From Carboxylicivirga sp. M1479 (GTDB lineage Bacteria; Bacteroidota; Bacteroidia; Bacteroidales; Marinilabiliaceae), in contig NZ_VKDE01000038.1 in NCBI RefSeq assembly GCF_007097485.1, forward strand, positions 27,224-91,223: a stretch of DNA of 64,000 nt, read 5' to 3'. The translations under genes and the position numbers were made by a program. The notes under the pieces were generated by a model. That model made no database searches. It worked only from the letters and a program-made list of their open reading frames with translations, and was not told the DNA's origin. Positions 26,471 through 34,735 of the stretch are shown here, one piece after another; the first letter of the stretch is position 1, and the number at the start of each line of letters is the position of its first letter.

Positions 26471-27523
26471 ATGACCATAAGAATAATCCTCATCTTTCTA
26501 CTTCTGATACTATCCTTGCCATATGCCAATGCATTATCTAAAAAGGATAGTACAGATAAAAAGGTCGATTTTGTGCCCGTTCCATACATTAATTATAACA
26601 GAACAGGTGGTTTTGAATTTGGGGGTGTACCAATGGCTATGTACCAATTAAATAGTAAAGATAGTATTTCACCGCCGTCAATGACTGGTTTAGTGGGCAA
26701 ATACTCAACTGAAGGCAACTGGGTTATTATAGCTTTTCAGCGCATGTATTGGAAGCAGAACAACTGGCGCTTGGTTTTTGCGGCGGGAATGGCTTCCAAT
26801 GGTTTTCAATATTATTCTGAAATAAATGGAGAGATACCTATAGACTATACAACCACCGCAGCATTTGCTTACATGGAGATTCAACGGCGAATCTATAAAA
26901 AGCTATACGGTGGATTGGTCATTATCAGTAGCGTTACTGATACAGAGTTTGATAACGATTCTAACAGCAAACGGACGTATTTTAATACAATAGGAACAAA
27001 GTTCTCGGTGGATTTGCGAAACAATGTTTATTACCCAAGCGAAGGACTGAATGATAATTTCCAATGGACTTCAACACCCGATTTTTTAGATAATGAATTT
27101 GTGGGGCAGCGAATTGAGATTGATCACAATCAATATTTTCCCTTTAATAATAAAAGAGATGTTTTCGCTTGGCGCTTAATGACTGGCTTTAGCATTGGAA
27201 GCACTGCATTTGAACGCCAATTTATTGTTGGCCGAAATGATTTAAGAGGATATACACAAGGTGAATACCGGGGCGAGAGTATTGCCACACTGCAAGGAGA
27301 GTACCGTTGGAATCCATACAAAAAAATTGGTTTTGTAGGCTTTGCTGGTTTGGCTACAATTTGGGGTGCAGAGATTGACGATAACAATGGAAAAATACTA
27401 CCATCAATAGGAACAGGCTTTCGTTATAATGTATTTCCTAAGAATCATATGAACATTGGGATGGAGGCAGCTGTTGGTATAGATGACTGGGGCATTTACT
27501 TTAGAATAGGCGAAGCCTTTTAA
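26471..27523 (+). CDS. BamA/D15-like outer-membrane beta-barrel protein
   Basis: The product has 350 residues with a signal peptide (LLLILSLPYANA). No POTRA repeats are present, so it is a barrel-only member of the surface antigen D15 family. The characteristic DLRGYTQGEYRG motif (RGY-type) precedes the last strands, and the protein ends WGIYFRIGEAF with a C-terminal Phe. It is a tandem paralogue of the broken gene at 25074 and lies 74 bases after it. The function may be transport or assembly of a lipid or protein; unknown. Confidence 0.82.
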   Translation: MTIRIILIFLLLILSLPYANALSKKDSTDKKVDFVPVPYINYNRTGGFEFGGVPMAMYQLNSKDSISPPSMTGLVGKYSTEGNWVIIAFQRMYWKQNNWRLVFAAGMASNGFQYYSEINGEIPIDYTTTAAFAYMEIQRRIYKKLYGGLVIISSVTDTEFDNDSNSKRTYFNTIGTKFSVDLRNNVYYPSEGLNDNFQWTSTPDFLDNEFVGQRIEIDHNQYFPFNNKRDVFAWRLMTGFSIGSTAFERQFIVGRNDLRGYTQGEYRGESIATLQGEYRWNPYKKIGFVGFAGLATIWGAEIDDNNGKILPSIGTGFRYNVFPKNHMNIGMEAAVGIDDWGIYFRIGEAF

Positions 27524-27543
27524 CCAAGCTAAATTATTTGATC

Positions 27544-28575
27544 ATGAAAACACTCTCCAAATTAATAGGAATAATAGTGATACTAACGACAATTACAAGC
27601 GTTAGTAATGCACAAGGGTTCGACAGCACCCAAATTGGAAAAGAGTACCCTTACCTCTTGCCCATTTTAGGTAACAAGGCATATACCCGAGGGTATAAAT
27701 TTCAGCTACCACATGGCATCATGGTTAACTCAATTTATAATGAACAGAATATATTGTTAGAAAACTTTAAAATGGCGATTAATGATGGTGATTTTATTGA
27801 TTTAGCCGATAACATAATATTTGGGCCTTCGTCGGCTGATATTAAAACCTTCAATTTTAGAGCAGACACATGGATATTTCCATTCTTATCAGTAGGCGGA
27901 TACTATGGTCAATACAAAGGAACCACCTCTGTTAGACTTGAGGGTTTAAAAAATTCTGTTGGCGAACCCATATTGGAAGCTTTGTTTCCCATTGAAACTT
28001 TTTCAGATGCCGACGGTGCCTATTGGGGTTTTAACGTACTGGGTATTATACCTGCCGGACCAGTAAACTTAGCCGTTGATTATTCCTGGTCTTGGTCGCA
28101 AAATGAATTATTGAACAAACCTGTTCGGGTAGATGTAAGTGGCATCCGCGTTATTAAAAACTTTAAAGTTGGTAAAAAACCAGATATGTTCTTAGGAGTA
28201 TGGACTGGTGCTCAATTTAATAAATTGGGGGCCTTAACTGATGGTGAAATAGTATTGGGCGATCTGGGCCGCAGCGCAGGTGCTGTTAACCAAACAGCCT
28301 TGCAGGAGCAGTGGCAGGAACTCACTACATCAAACGACTGGAACCAGTTTTCTGCGGGTGAGCAAGAAACCATTGAGGCCCTTTACAATAAAGCCAGAGG
28401 CATTGAAGACACAGTTATTAAATACCAATTTAACAAGTCTTTGGAGTACAAGTGGAACATGTTACTAGGAGGAAACTTTCAGTTGAACAGGCATTTCCAA
28501 TTCCGAACCGAATACGGCTTTTTGAAATCGAAAAAAACCCTTATGTTTTCTGCCAACTATAGATTTGGTCTATAA
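27544..28575 (+). CDS. Predicted outer-membrane beta-barrel protein
   Basis: The product has 343 residues from MKTLSKLIGI; an ATG two codons upstream is also possible. The signal peptide ends SVSNAQG. The mature part alternates aromatic and polar residues in strand-like runs (FLSVGGYYGQYKGT, FRTEYGFLKSKKTLMFSANY) and ends in RFGL, close to the usual aromatic terminus. It contains a helical insertion near residues 240-290 (ALQEQWQELTTSNDWNQF). The family was not recognised. It is 20 bases downstream of the barrel gene in the same operon. Confidence 0.65.
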   Translation: MKTLSKLIGIIVILTTITSVSNAQGFDSTQIGKEYPYLLPILGNKAYTRGYKFQLPHGIMVNSIYNEQNILLENFKMAINDGDFIDLADNIIFGPSSADIKTFNFRADTWIFPFLSVGGYYGQYKGTTSVRLEGLKNSVGEPILEALFPIETFSDADGAYWGFNVLGIIPAGPVNLAVDYSWSWSQNELLNKPVRVDVSGIRVIKNFKVGKKPDMFLGVWTGAQFNKLGALTDGEIVLGDLGRSAGAVNQTALQEQWQELTTSNDWNQFSAGEQETIEALYNKARGIEDTVIKYQFNKSLEYKWNMLLGGNFQLNRHFQFRTEYGFLKSKKTLMFSANYRFGL

Positions 28576-28609
28576 CACAAACCTTTTCAAATACTAAATA
28601 CCAGATACT

Positions 28610-29374
28610 ATGCTAATAGGACTTATTACACTCATCATCATGCTTCTCTCTGGCCCTGAGCAAGTATTTATGATCAAAGGCTTACAAAAGGAAGTCAGGC
28701 AACACGTTGATGATAAAGAACGCAAAAAAGAAATTATCCAAATCATCAAAACAAGTCGGAAAACAATAGAAAAAGAAACTAAAAATAGTGAACGGAAAGC
28801 AAAAGACTTCTATAAAGATTTAAAAGATTATCCATGCGATTTTACAATGATAAAACAGCATTTGGATAATCACAATGCCAAAGAGAAAGAGCTTCAAAGT
28901 ATGTTGATTGAAAATAGATTAAAACTACAGGAGCTTTTAACTACTGAGGAATGGCAGTTAATTATAGAACCAAGTATCCACCCTAAACCCAAGATGGTTC
29001 GTAAAAAGCTGAAAACTGATATAAAAATGCTTAGTACTGCTCAGAAGCATTTCAAAAATATTGAGAAGATTCTAAAAGAAGGAGATACCAACAAAGAGGA
29101 CTTGGCAAATATTAACAAGCTCTTTCAAAAGTTCAAGGATAGTAACATTGCCATGTTACATAACATTGCCAACAATAATTTCAATTCTACAAAAATATTA
29201 AGAGATCAAACTTGCAGCCGTGCGGACATCAACGCTTTTTATAATGAACAAAGCAAACATCGCCAAGCTGTTAGGCAAAGTTTTATTGAATTGATTGAAG
29301 TAACTCAAAAAGCTGTTACCCAAAAACAATGGCAAAAAATACGTTACAATTTAAAAAAGATTATCATCATTTAA
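28610..29374 (+). CDS. Membrane-anchored coiled-coil protein of unknown function
   Basis: The product has 254 residues. One hydrophobic segment at the N-terminus (MLIGLITLIIMLLSG) could be an anchor or uncleaved signal. The rest is strongly helical and Lys-rich (DDKERKKEIIQIIKTSRKTIEKE; KAKDFYKDLKDY), with probable coiled coils over residues 25-110 and 130-180. No enzymatic motif was seen. It is the last gene of the plus-strand barrel operon and ends 70 bases before the terminator at 29444. A periplasmic chaperone-like helper to the barrels is a guess from context. Confidence 0.6.
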   Translation: MLIGLITLIIMLLSGPEQVFMIKGLQKEVRQHVDDKERKKEIIQIIKTSRKTIEKETKNSERKAKDFYKDLKDYPCDFTMIKQHLDNHNAKEKELQSMLIENRLKLQELLTTEEWQLIIEPSIHPKPKMVRKKLKTDIKMLSTAQKHFKNIEKILKEGDTNKEDLANINKLFQKFKDSNIAMLHNIANNNFNSTKILRDQTCSRADINAFYNEQSKHRQAVRQSFIELIEVTQKAVTQKQWQKIRYNLKKIIII

Positions 29375-29443
29375 TGGCAGCAAAAAACCACCTCTTTTTT
29401 GTCATAAAAAACAATTAATCAACTGAGAAAACAATTTCAATTA

Positions 29444-29469
29444 AGAAGAGCATTACAACTCTTCTTTCT
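29444..29469 (+). terminator. Terminator of the barrel operon, overlapping the convergent gene end
   Basis: AGAAGAG / CTCTTCT, 7-bp stem with an 8-nt loop, followed by TTCTTTTTG on the plus strand. It overlaps the last codons of the minus-strand gene at 29453. Confidence 0.7.
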
Positions 29470-30832
29470 TTTTGTCGAAAATTAGGTTAATACCTATACG
29501 TCCATTCACATACTGTGCATTTTCGGGGTCAAATAAAGACAGTAAATTATCAGTTACAGCATAAAACTGAAAGGCTCCTGCCCTAACAGAGATACCTGTT
29601 CCTAGATTGGAAGGTGCATTTTTCTTCATGGTATACGTAATCGCTGATGATATCACTTTACGATGAGAAAGTCCGACCGAAAAGGATGCTTCAGGTAAAA
29701 ATAATTCATCGATTACATAATTTTTAGATAGAACACCAAAATTAAGCCATGGCTGGAATTGATAGAAAGCACTCACATTAAAATTCCCCATTAAACCAGT
29801 GGAATAGACTTCATTTGCATCCTCCACCTTAAAAGCTTCCTTAAAATCCGCCTCTAATTGTGCCCAGTAATCATCCTCACCACCTTCCTCACCAGTTATT
29901 TCATCAGACACATCTACACCTTCGAATAAAAATGTCCCCGACGTTGACAACTGGGTGGTTTCAGTGGTCCACGAGATAGATCCTACATCTATTACCGAAG
30001 CTCCCAGCAATAGCTTTTCTGTTGCCTGATACGTCACCCCAAAATCAAAAGCAAATCCTTTATTTTTGGTTGATAAAAAATCATCTGCTCCAAAAGAATC
30101 ACTTAACTCAACACTGCTCACATATCCCTCATCATCGTATCCAATATCAAGTGGTAAGTTGGTACGCACAGCCATACTAGACTGCAAGGATACCAAACTA
30201 TTTTCTTCCGTAATAAACTTGGCATCTACATACTCCGATTCTACATGAGCAACACCTAAAATAATTTTGGCACGGGCGCCAATCGTAAATTTTGAATTCA
30301 AAATGCGCGACCACCCGAAAGCGATTTCATTATAATCGACCCCATGCACGTACATATCCGATAAGTCGTGGTTAATGGGCGCATTACCCTCGTAATTCCA
30401 ATTACCATTTCTCAAATCAAATAAGGCTTTCGGGTAATTAGCTCTAGCTTTTAAACGATGATTTATTTCAAAACTCAGAAATGTGTGCTCTCTTACCGAA
30501 AATCCAAGACCCAGTACCTGCAGGGTAGCTTCTGTGGCAAAAGTATTAAGATCTTGAAGTTGACCTGCTGCGTAATCCAAATCAATTACAGTTGAATCGC
30601 TAGTCGCATCCGGACGAATGATATCATTCCAAGAGAATCCAGAATTCTCTCCATTTATTTGCACGCCGCCCAGAGCAGGCATGGCAATGTACCAGCCATC
30701 AACAGGTCGAAAAGCTGGGTTCATGATATTATTCTGAGGTATTCCCTTAAGAAATATTTGTGTGTTATCCTGCGCAGAAACACTACCAACTATTAACAGA
30801 ATTAAAATGTAAGCTATATAAATTCGATACAT
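29453..30832 (-). CDS. DUF5723 family outer-membrane protein
   Basis: The product has 459 residues with a signal peptide (ILILLIVGSVSAQ). The opening FLKGIPQNNIMNPAFRP and strand-rich body (EHTFLSFEINHRLKARANYP; KGFAFDFGVTYQATEKLLLGASV) match the DUF5723 family, predicted FadL/PorV-like barrels found across Bacteroidota. The C-terminus GRIGINLIFDKKKEEL has extra charged residues after the last strand. It lies 24 bases after the lipoprotein gene at 30857 and probably forms an operon with it. Function unknown. Confidence 0.78.
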   Translation of the reverse strand: MYRIYIAYILILLIVGSVSAQDNTQIFLKGIPQNNIMNPAFRPVDGWYIAMPALGGVQINGENSGFSWNDIIRPDATSDSTVIDLDYAAGQLQDLNTFATEATLQVLGLGFSVREHTFLSFEINHRLKARANYPKALFDLRNGNWNYEGNAPINHDLSDMYVHGVDYNEIAFGWSRILNSKFTIGARAKIILGVAHVESEYVDAKFITEENSLVSLQSSMAVRTNLPLDIGYDDEGYVSSVELSDSFGADDFLSTKNKGFAFDFGVTYQATEKLLLGASVIDVGSISWTTETTQLSTSGTFLFEGVDVSDEITGEEGGEDDYWAQLEADFKEAFKVEDANEVYSTGLMGNFNVSAFYQFQPWLNFGVLSKNYVIDELFLPEASFSVGLSHRKVISSAITYTMKKNAPSNLGTGISVRAGAFQFYAVTDNLLSLFDPENAQYVNGRIGINLIFDKKKEEL

Positions 30833-30856
30833 ATTCTTTTCGTTTTAAGGTCAGTA

Positions 30857-32380
30857 TTAGTCTAAATCAACAACACCCTTCATATCAATAGCGATATTAA
30901 GCGATTGATCGGTTGTTATCACCACATGCTGATTGGGCACATCGTAACTGCTACTTTTTATGTGCATGCGCATGAATAATTTCTCCGCAATTGATAAATA
31001 GTTAATTTGCTCTTGAGTAAGTATTATTTCCTGACTTTGCTTTTTTGCTTCGGTGGCAATACCGTCAGTATTAATTTCAGCCCCTTCTAAAAAAATGGCT
31101 TCGATCGTATCCAAGATTCGATCCTCATCCTCATCATAAATATCGACGAAAACATCAGTATCAAAGGGAAAGCTAGTTTCTCCAGAAATCACCATTGTAG
31201 CCGCTTGCAAGTCTTGCAGCACCTCATTCTCATCTACATCAAGCGTATCTATAGATATGTAACTATCAATCCTGAATTCAGCAGGTATTTCTACTAAATA
31301 ACCCATTATAACACTGCTCTCATCGGTGAGTTCAACCTCATTATTTAAAGCAAAACCCGGATTAAGTGTTAACACGGCATCGTAATCAATGGTAGGAGGC
31401 AAATAGCTTAGAAAATCAGTTAGGTTCGAGTTAGTATTATCAATAACTAAAGTATCGCGCACATAAGCAACATCCTCGGGAGCAGGTGGCACTAAAATAT
31501 CTGGAAAAACAAGCTCCATACTATCTAAAGGTGCTATCTCACCTTTGAAATAAGGGTCGATAATACCTTCAAACGGCGTATAATTAGTTACTATTAAATT
31601 AATGTTTGGTTCTGCAAACTCAATGCCATCAGGCACTTCATCCAATCCCTCATATTGCATTTCTATACTACCCGACTCAAAACGGGTAGTCGTTTCCTCC
31701 ATGGTACCTTTAATGTAATCATAATCCAAGTTGCTAATAGAAAAAGTCAAGGCTCCTATTTCTAAGGTATAATCACGGGAAGCATCCATTAGGCGCACCG
31801 TAAAAATGGCTGGAACCTTCTGATCTACCAATTCAAAAAAGTCATCCTCATATCGTTCATTAAAAGGGTTATCATTGCTAATTTGAGTTTCAATAATCTT
31901 GCCTCCTTCGGATGCATTAACTGTAGGCAATTCTATTTTCAAATATAATGGAGCCACCATGTCCTCACCACTAATGGATAAATCGTAGCTCACCTCCATA
32001 GCACTTATGGTACCATTATTACTTGTGATCGGAATATATGCTTCGAAAGTAAATTCTGCTCCTCCATTAAGCATTGAGTAATCAATTGGGCTAGTTGACT
32101 CTCCTGCAGCAATATCAAATAAATCGTCCAATGTCAGTACCGATACAGAGTCAGCCTGTTGGTAAAGCATGATGCGCTCGAATCCATTAACATCAGTATA
32201 GTAGCTCACGTAGTCGGTTTCATCGCTGAAAAGTTCGCCCATTGTTACCTCCGTAAACATTAGGGGCATAGTAAAACCTGGGTTTATAGGGATTTCATCT
32301 TTTAGCGTATCGGTATTAAATAAATCACCCGAACAAGCACTAAAAAGCGGTAATAGTACAATGAGAATTTTCCATTTCAT
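30857..32380 (-). CDS. Large acidic surface lipoprotein
   Basis: The product has 507 residues. The signal peptide ends in a lipobox (PLFSACSGD) followed by acidic residues, in keeping with surface-exported lipoproteins of the phylum. The mature part is strongly acidic (FDTDVFVDIYDEDEDRILDTIE), beta-rich and without a recognised domain. It is co-directional with and just upstream of the DUF5723 barrel, so they may form a lipoprotein-barrel pair. The upstream region has no TAnnTTTG promoter that I could find. Confidence 0.7.
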   Translation of the reverse strand: MKWKILIVLLPLFSACSGDLFNTDTLKDEIPINPGFTMPLMFTEVTMGELFSDETDYVSYYTDVNGFERIMLYQQADSVSVLTLDDLFDIAAGESTSPIDYSMLNGGAEFTFEAYIPITSNNGTISAMEVSYDLSISGEDMVAPLYLKIELPTVNASEGGKIIETQISNDNPFNERYEDDFFELVDQKVPAIFTVRLMDASRDYTLEIGALTFSISNLDYDYIKGTMEETTTRFESGSIEMQYEGLDEVPDGIEFAEPNINLIVTNYTPFEGIIDPYFKGEIAPLDSMELVFPDILVPPAPEDVAYVRDTLVIDNTNSNLTDFLSYLPPTIDYDAVLTLNPGFALNNEVELTDESSVIMGYLVEIPAEFRIDSYISIDTLDVDENEVLQDLQAATMVISGETSFPFDTDVFVDIYDEDEDRILDTIEAIFLEGAEINTDGIATEAKKQSQEIILTQEQINYLSIAEKLFMRMHIKSSSYDVPNQHVVITTDQSLNIAIDMKGVVDLD

Positions 32381-32796
32381 AGGACCAAATTTGAATGTTC
32401 TTATAAAACAGTTAGATGCTAAAATAGTTTAATGGAAGGTGGGCAATTCTGGTATTAATTTAGGAACAAGTGAAGCACTATAGTTTGGGAGAATTTAAAC
32501 CTATAAACTAACGAATAGAGCATAAGTAATAAACAACATTCTTTGCTGAGTAGCTTATTCGTTTTCTATGTGGCACCATGGATACAAGTAGGTAACAGAA
32601 AGGTGCCAAGAAGGCATCAACCTCGCTAACAGCGAGGTTGTACCGAAGAAGGTACGGTGAAGCTACGAAGCAATACCAAAGCAGATACAATGGATTGACA
32701 TACATTATCCGATAAACTAAAAAACCTAAACGTCCATAAAGCGATAAACATATATTCCTACAAACGTCAAACTCGCAAATCAGTTTCATCGCTAGG
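32381..32796. other. Intergenic region with hairpin remnants
   Basis: No credible gene. A perfect hairpin AACCTCGCT-aac-AGCGAGGTT lies at about 32620-32640. Nearby GTACCgaagaaGGTAC-type repeats suggest an old, eroded unit of a hairpin family. A 93-codon minus-strand frame here is judged spurious. Confidence 0.5.
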
Positions 32797-33186
32797 TATG
32801 TGTCGGGCTTTCAGCCCTAGTATTGATGTTGCATGGAGGCACACAGGTCGTTTCGCATAGCTCAACAACCTGTGCTAGTACGTTCATGCCTTTCAGGCAA
32901 TTTTGGATAATTAACACCTTGCAATCCATAATATTGTATTATACATATTTAGCTCCAACGGAGCGATGTGTATTAAGATAGGTCAAAGGCCTATCGTAAA
33001 TACATAGCAATAATATTTAGCTCTGTAGAAGCGGCACATCTAATCATTAAGGATTCTGTCACGTATTCATGTGTCGGGCCTTCAGCCCTAGTATTCACTT
33101 TGCATTGATTAGCACAGGCCGTTTCATTTCATTCAACGACCTGCGCTAATATGGGATTGCCTTTCAGGCAAAAGATTAGGAAACAA
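32797..33186. repeat. R2 hairpin array, left part
   Basis: There are two R2 units. Hairpins in order: GGGCT-ttc-AGCCC (about 32803 and, as GGGCCTTCAGCCC, about 33077), CACAGG...CCTGTG, TGCCT-ttc-AGGCA, GCTCC-aac-GGAGC and GATAGGtc...GGCCTATC, then GCTCTGTAGAAGC. Unit period is about 270 bp. The last hairpin before RAYT2 is TGCCTttcAGGCA near 33161. Confidence 0.85.
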
Positions 33187-33244
33187 CGGATGATAATTTA
33201 TTTATAATTTCCTAACTTTCATCTTAAACAACTAAACCATAATT

Positions 33245-33691
33245 ATGTCCCAATCTTTGTCTAAGGTTTATATTCACCTTGTATTCTCAACCAAACATAT
33301 TAAACCATTGATACACGAAGATGTTCGTTCAGGCTTACAAGCTTACATTGTGGGTACTTTGTCCGAACTAAAATCTTATGTTGAAGCGGCATATGCTAAT
33401 CCAGATCACATACATATCCTATGTACTCTGCCTCGTATTCTTAGTGTGGCTTCATTGGTATCAAAACTAAAGTCTTCTTCATCAACATGGATGAAAACGA
33501 AAGGTAGCCCAAACTTCTATTGGCAAGATGGCTATGGTGTTTTCTCCGTTAGCGCATCCAAATTAACTATTGTGAAAAGGTATATAGAGAATCAGAAAGT
33601 TCACCATCAAAAAACATATTTTAAAGATGAGCTAAGAGAATTTTTGAATCAGTACAATGTTGAATTTGACGAGGCCTATATTTGGGATTAA
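33245..33691 (+). CDS. RAYT2: REP-associated tyrosine transposase (Y1/HUH family)
   Basis: The product has 148 residues. The HUH motif is PDHIHILCT; the catalytic Tyr lies in RYIENQKVHHQ; the family block YWQDGYGVFSVS is present. It differs clearly from RAYT1 and RAYT3: N-terminus MSQSLSKVYIHLVFSTKH, region YVEAAYANPDH instead of the GG/GA-ED form, and LVSKLKSSSSTWMK. It sits in the R2 array, with TGCCTttcAGGCA on its left and GGGCTttcAGCCC on its right, two hairpins sharing a CTTTCAG core. No TnpB or other partner gene. The role is presumably single-strand cleavage at R2 hairpins (inference from the family). Confidence 0.92.
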   Translation: MSQSLSKVYIHLVFSTKHIKPLIHEDVRSGLQAYIVGTLSELKSYVEAAYANPDHIHILCTLPRILSVASLVSKLKSSSSTWMKTKGSPNFYWQDGYGVFSVSASKLTIVKRYIENQKVHHQKTYFKDELREFLNQYNVEFDEAYIWD

Positions 33692-33711
33692 TAACACAAT
33701 ATATTTATCAT

Positions 33712-34735
33712 CATGTGTCGGGCTTTCAGCCCTGTGATTGATGTTGCATTGGTGCACACAGGCCGTTTCACATGGCTCAACAACCTGTGCTTATATGTGA
33801 TTGCCCTTCAGGCAAAGAATTAAAAAACATCACATTTATAATCAAATAGACTTTATTTATTAAAGAAAGCTCCAACGGAGCGATACGTAACAAGGTAGGT
33901 CGAAGGCCTATCTTATGGGAGGGCAGTATCTACTAGCTCTGTAGGAGCGGCACATCTCAGTATAAAACAATACGTCACGTTTACTCATGTATCGGGCTTT
34001 CAGCCCTGGGATTGATGTTATATGCTAACACAGGCCGTTTCGCATGGCTCAACAACCTGTGCCTGTATATGATTTCCTTTCAGGCAAAAAGAGGAATACA
34101 ACTATTTCAAATAAACAGCGCCGAAGGTGCGCAACATATCAGGATAGGTCGAAGGCCTATCTTTTAGACGAATTACCAATTAGCCCTGAAGGGGCGACAC
34201 ATTTCATCATAAAAAAATACGGCACATATATGTATGTGTCGGGCTTTCAGCCCTGGGATTGGTGTTGCATTGGTGCACACAGGCCGTTTCACATGGCTCA
34301 ACAACCTGTGCTTGTATATGATTGCCTTTCAGGCAAAAAGAGGAATACAACTATTTCAAATAAACAGCGCCGAAGGTGCGCAACATATCAGGATAGGTCG
34401 AAGGCCTATCTTTTAGACGAATTACCAATTAGCCCTGAAGGGGCGACACATTTCATCATAAAAAAATACGGCACATATATGTATGTGTCGGGCTTTCAGC
34501 CCTGTGATTGGTGTTGCATTGACTCGCACAGGCCGTTTCGCATGGCTCAACAACCTGTGCTTGTATGTGATTGCCTTTCAGGCAAAGGAACGACAAACAT
34601 CACCTTTATAACCCACTAGGCTTTATTTCTTACAAACAGCGCCGAAGGTGCGCAACATATCACGATAGGTCGGAGGCCTATCTTTTAGACGAATTACCAA
34701 TTAGCCCTGAAGGGGCGACACGTACGATAGCCCAA
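33712..34735. repeat. R2 hairpin array, right part (four units)
   Basis: Units begin near 33715, 33987, 34225 and 34484, plus a final half-unit. Each has up to six hairpins: GGGCTttcAGCCC, CACAGG...CCTGTG, TGCCTttcAGGCA, GCTCCaacGGAGC or GCGCCgaaGGTGC, GATAGGtcgaaGGCCTATC, and GCTCtgtagGAGC or GCCCtgaagGGGC. Stem changes are compensatory. The array ends within 20 bases of the stop codon of the OMP gene at 34736. Two adjacent units (about 34000-34480) are nearly identical, so recent duplication is likely. Confidence 0.88.

Noticed and set aside
32508..32789. 93-codon minus-strand ORF rich in aromatic residues
   Set aside because: It overlaps hairpin remnants, lacks any recognisable domain and has no operon context.
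34044..34619. 191-codon plus-strand ORF with internal repeats
   Set aside because: It is made wholly of R2 hairpin units read through in one frame; the repeat period creates the internal repetition. No signal, no family.
33712..34735. CRISPR array
   Set aside because: Regular repeats are present, but each is a series of different hairpins with nearly constant spacers; no unique spacers and no cas genes.
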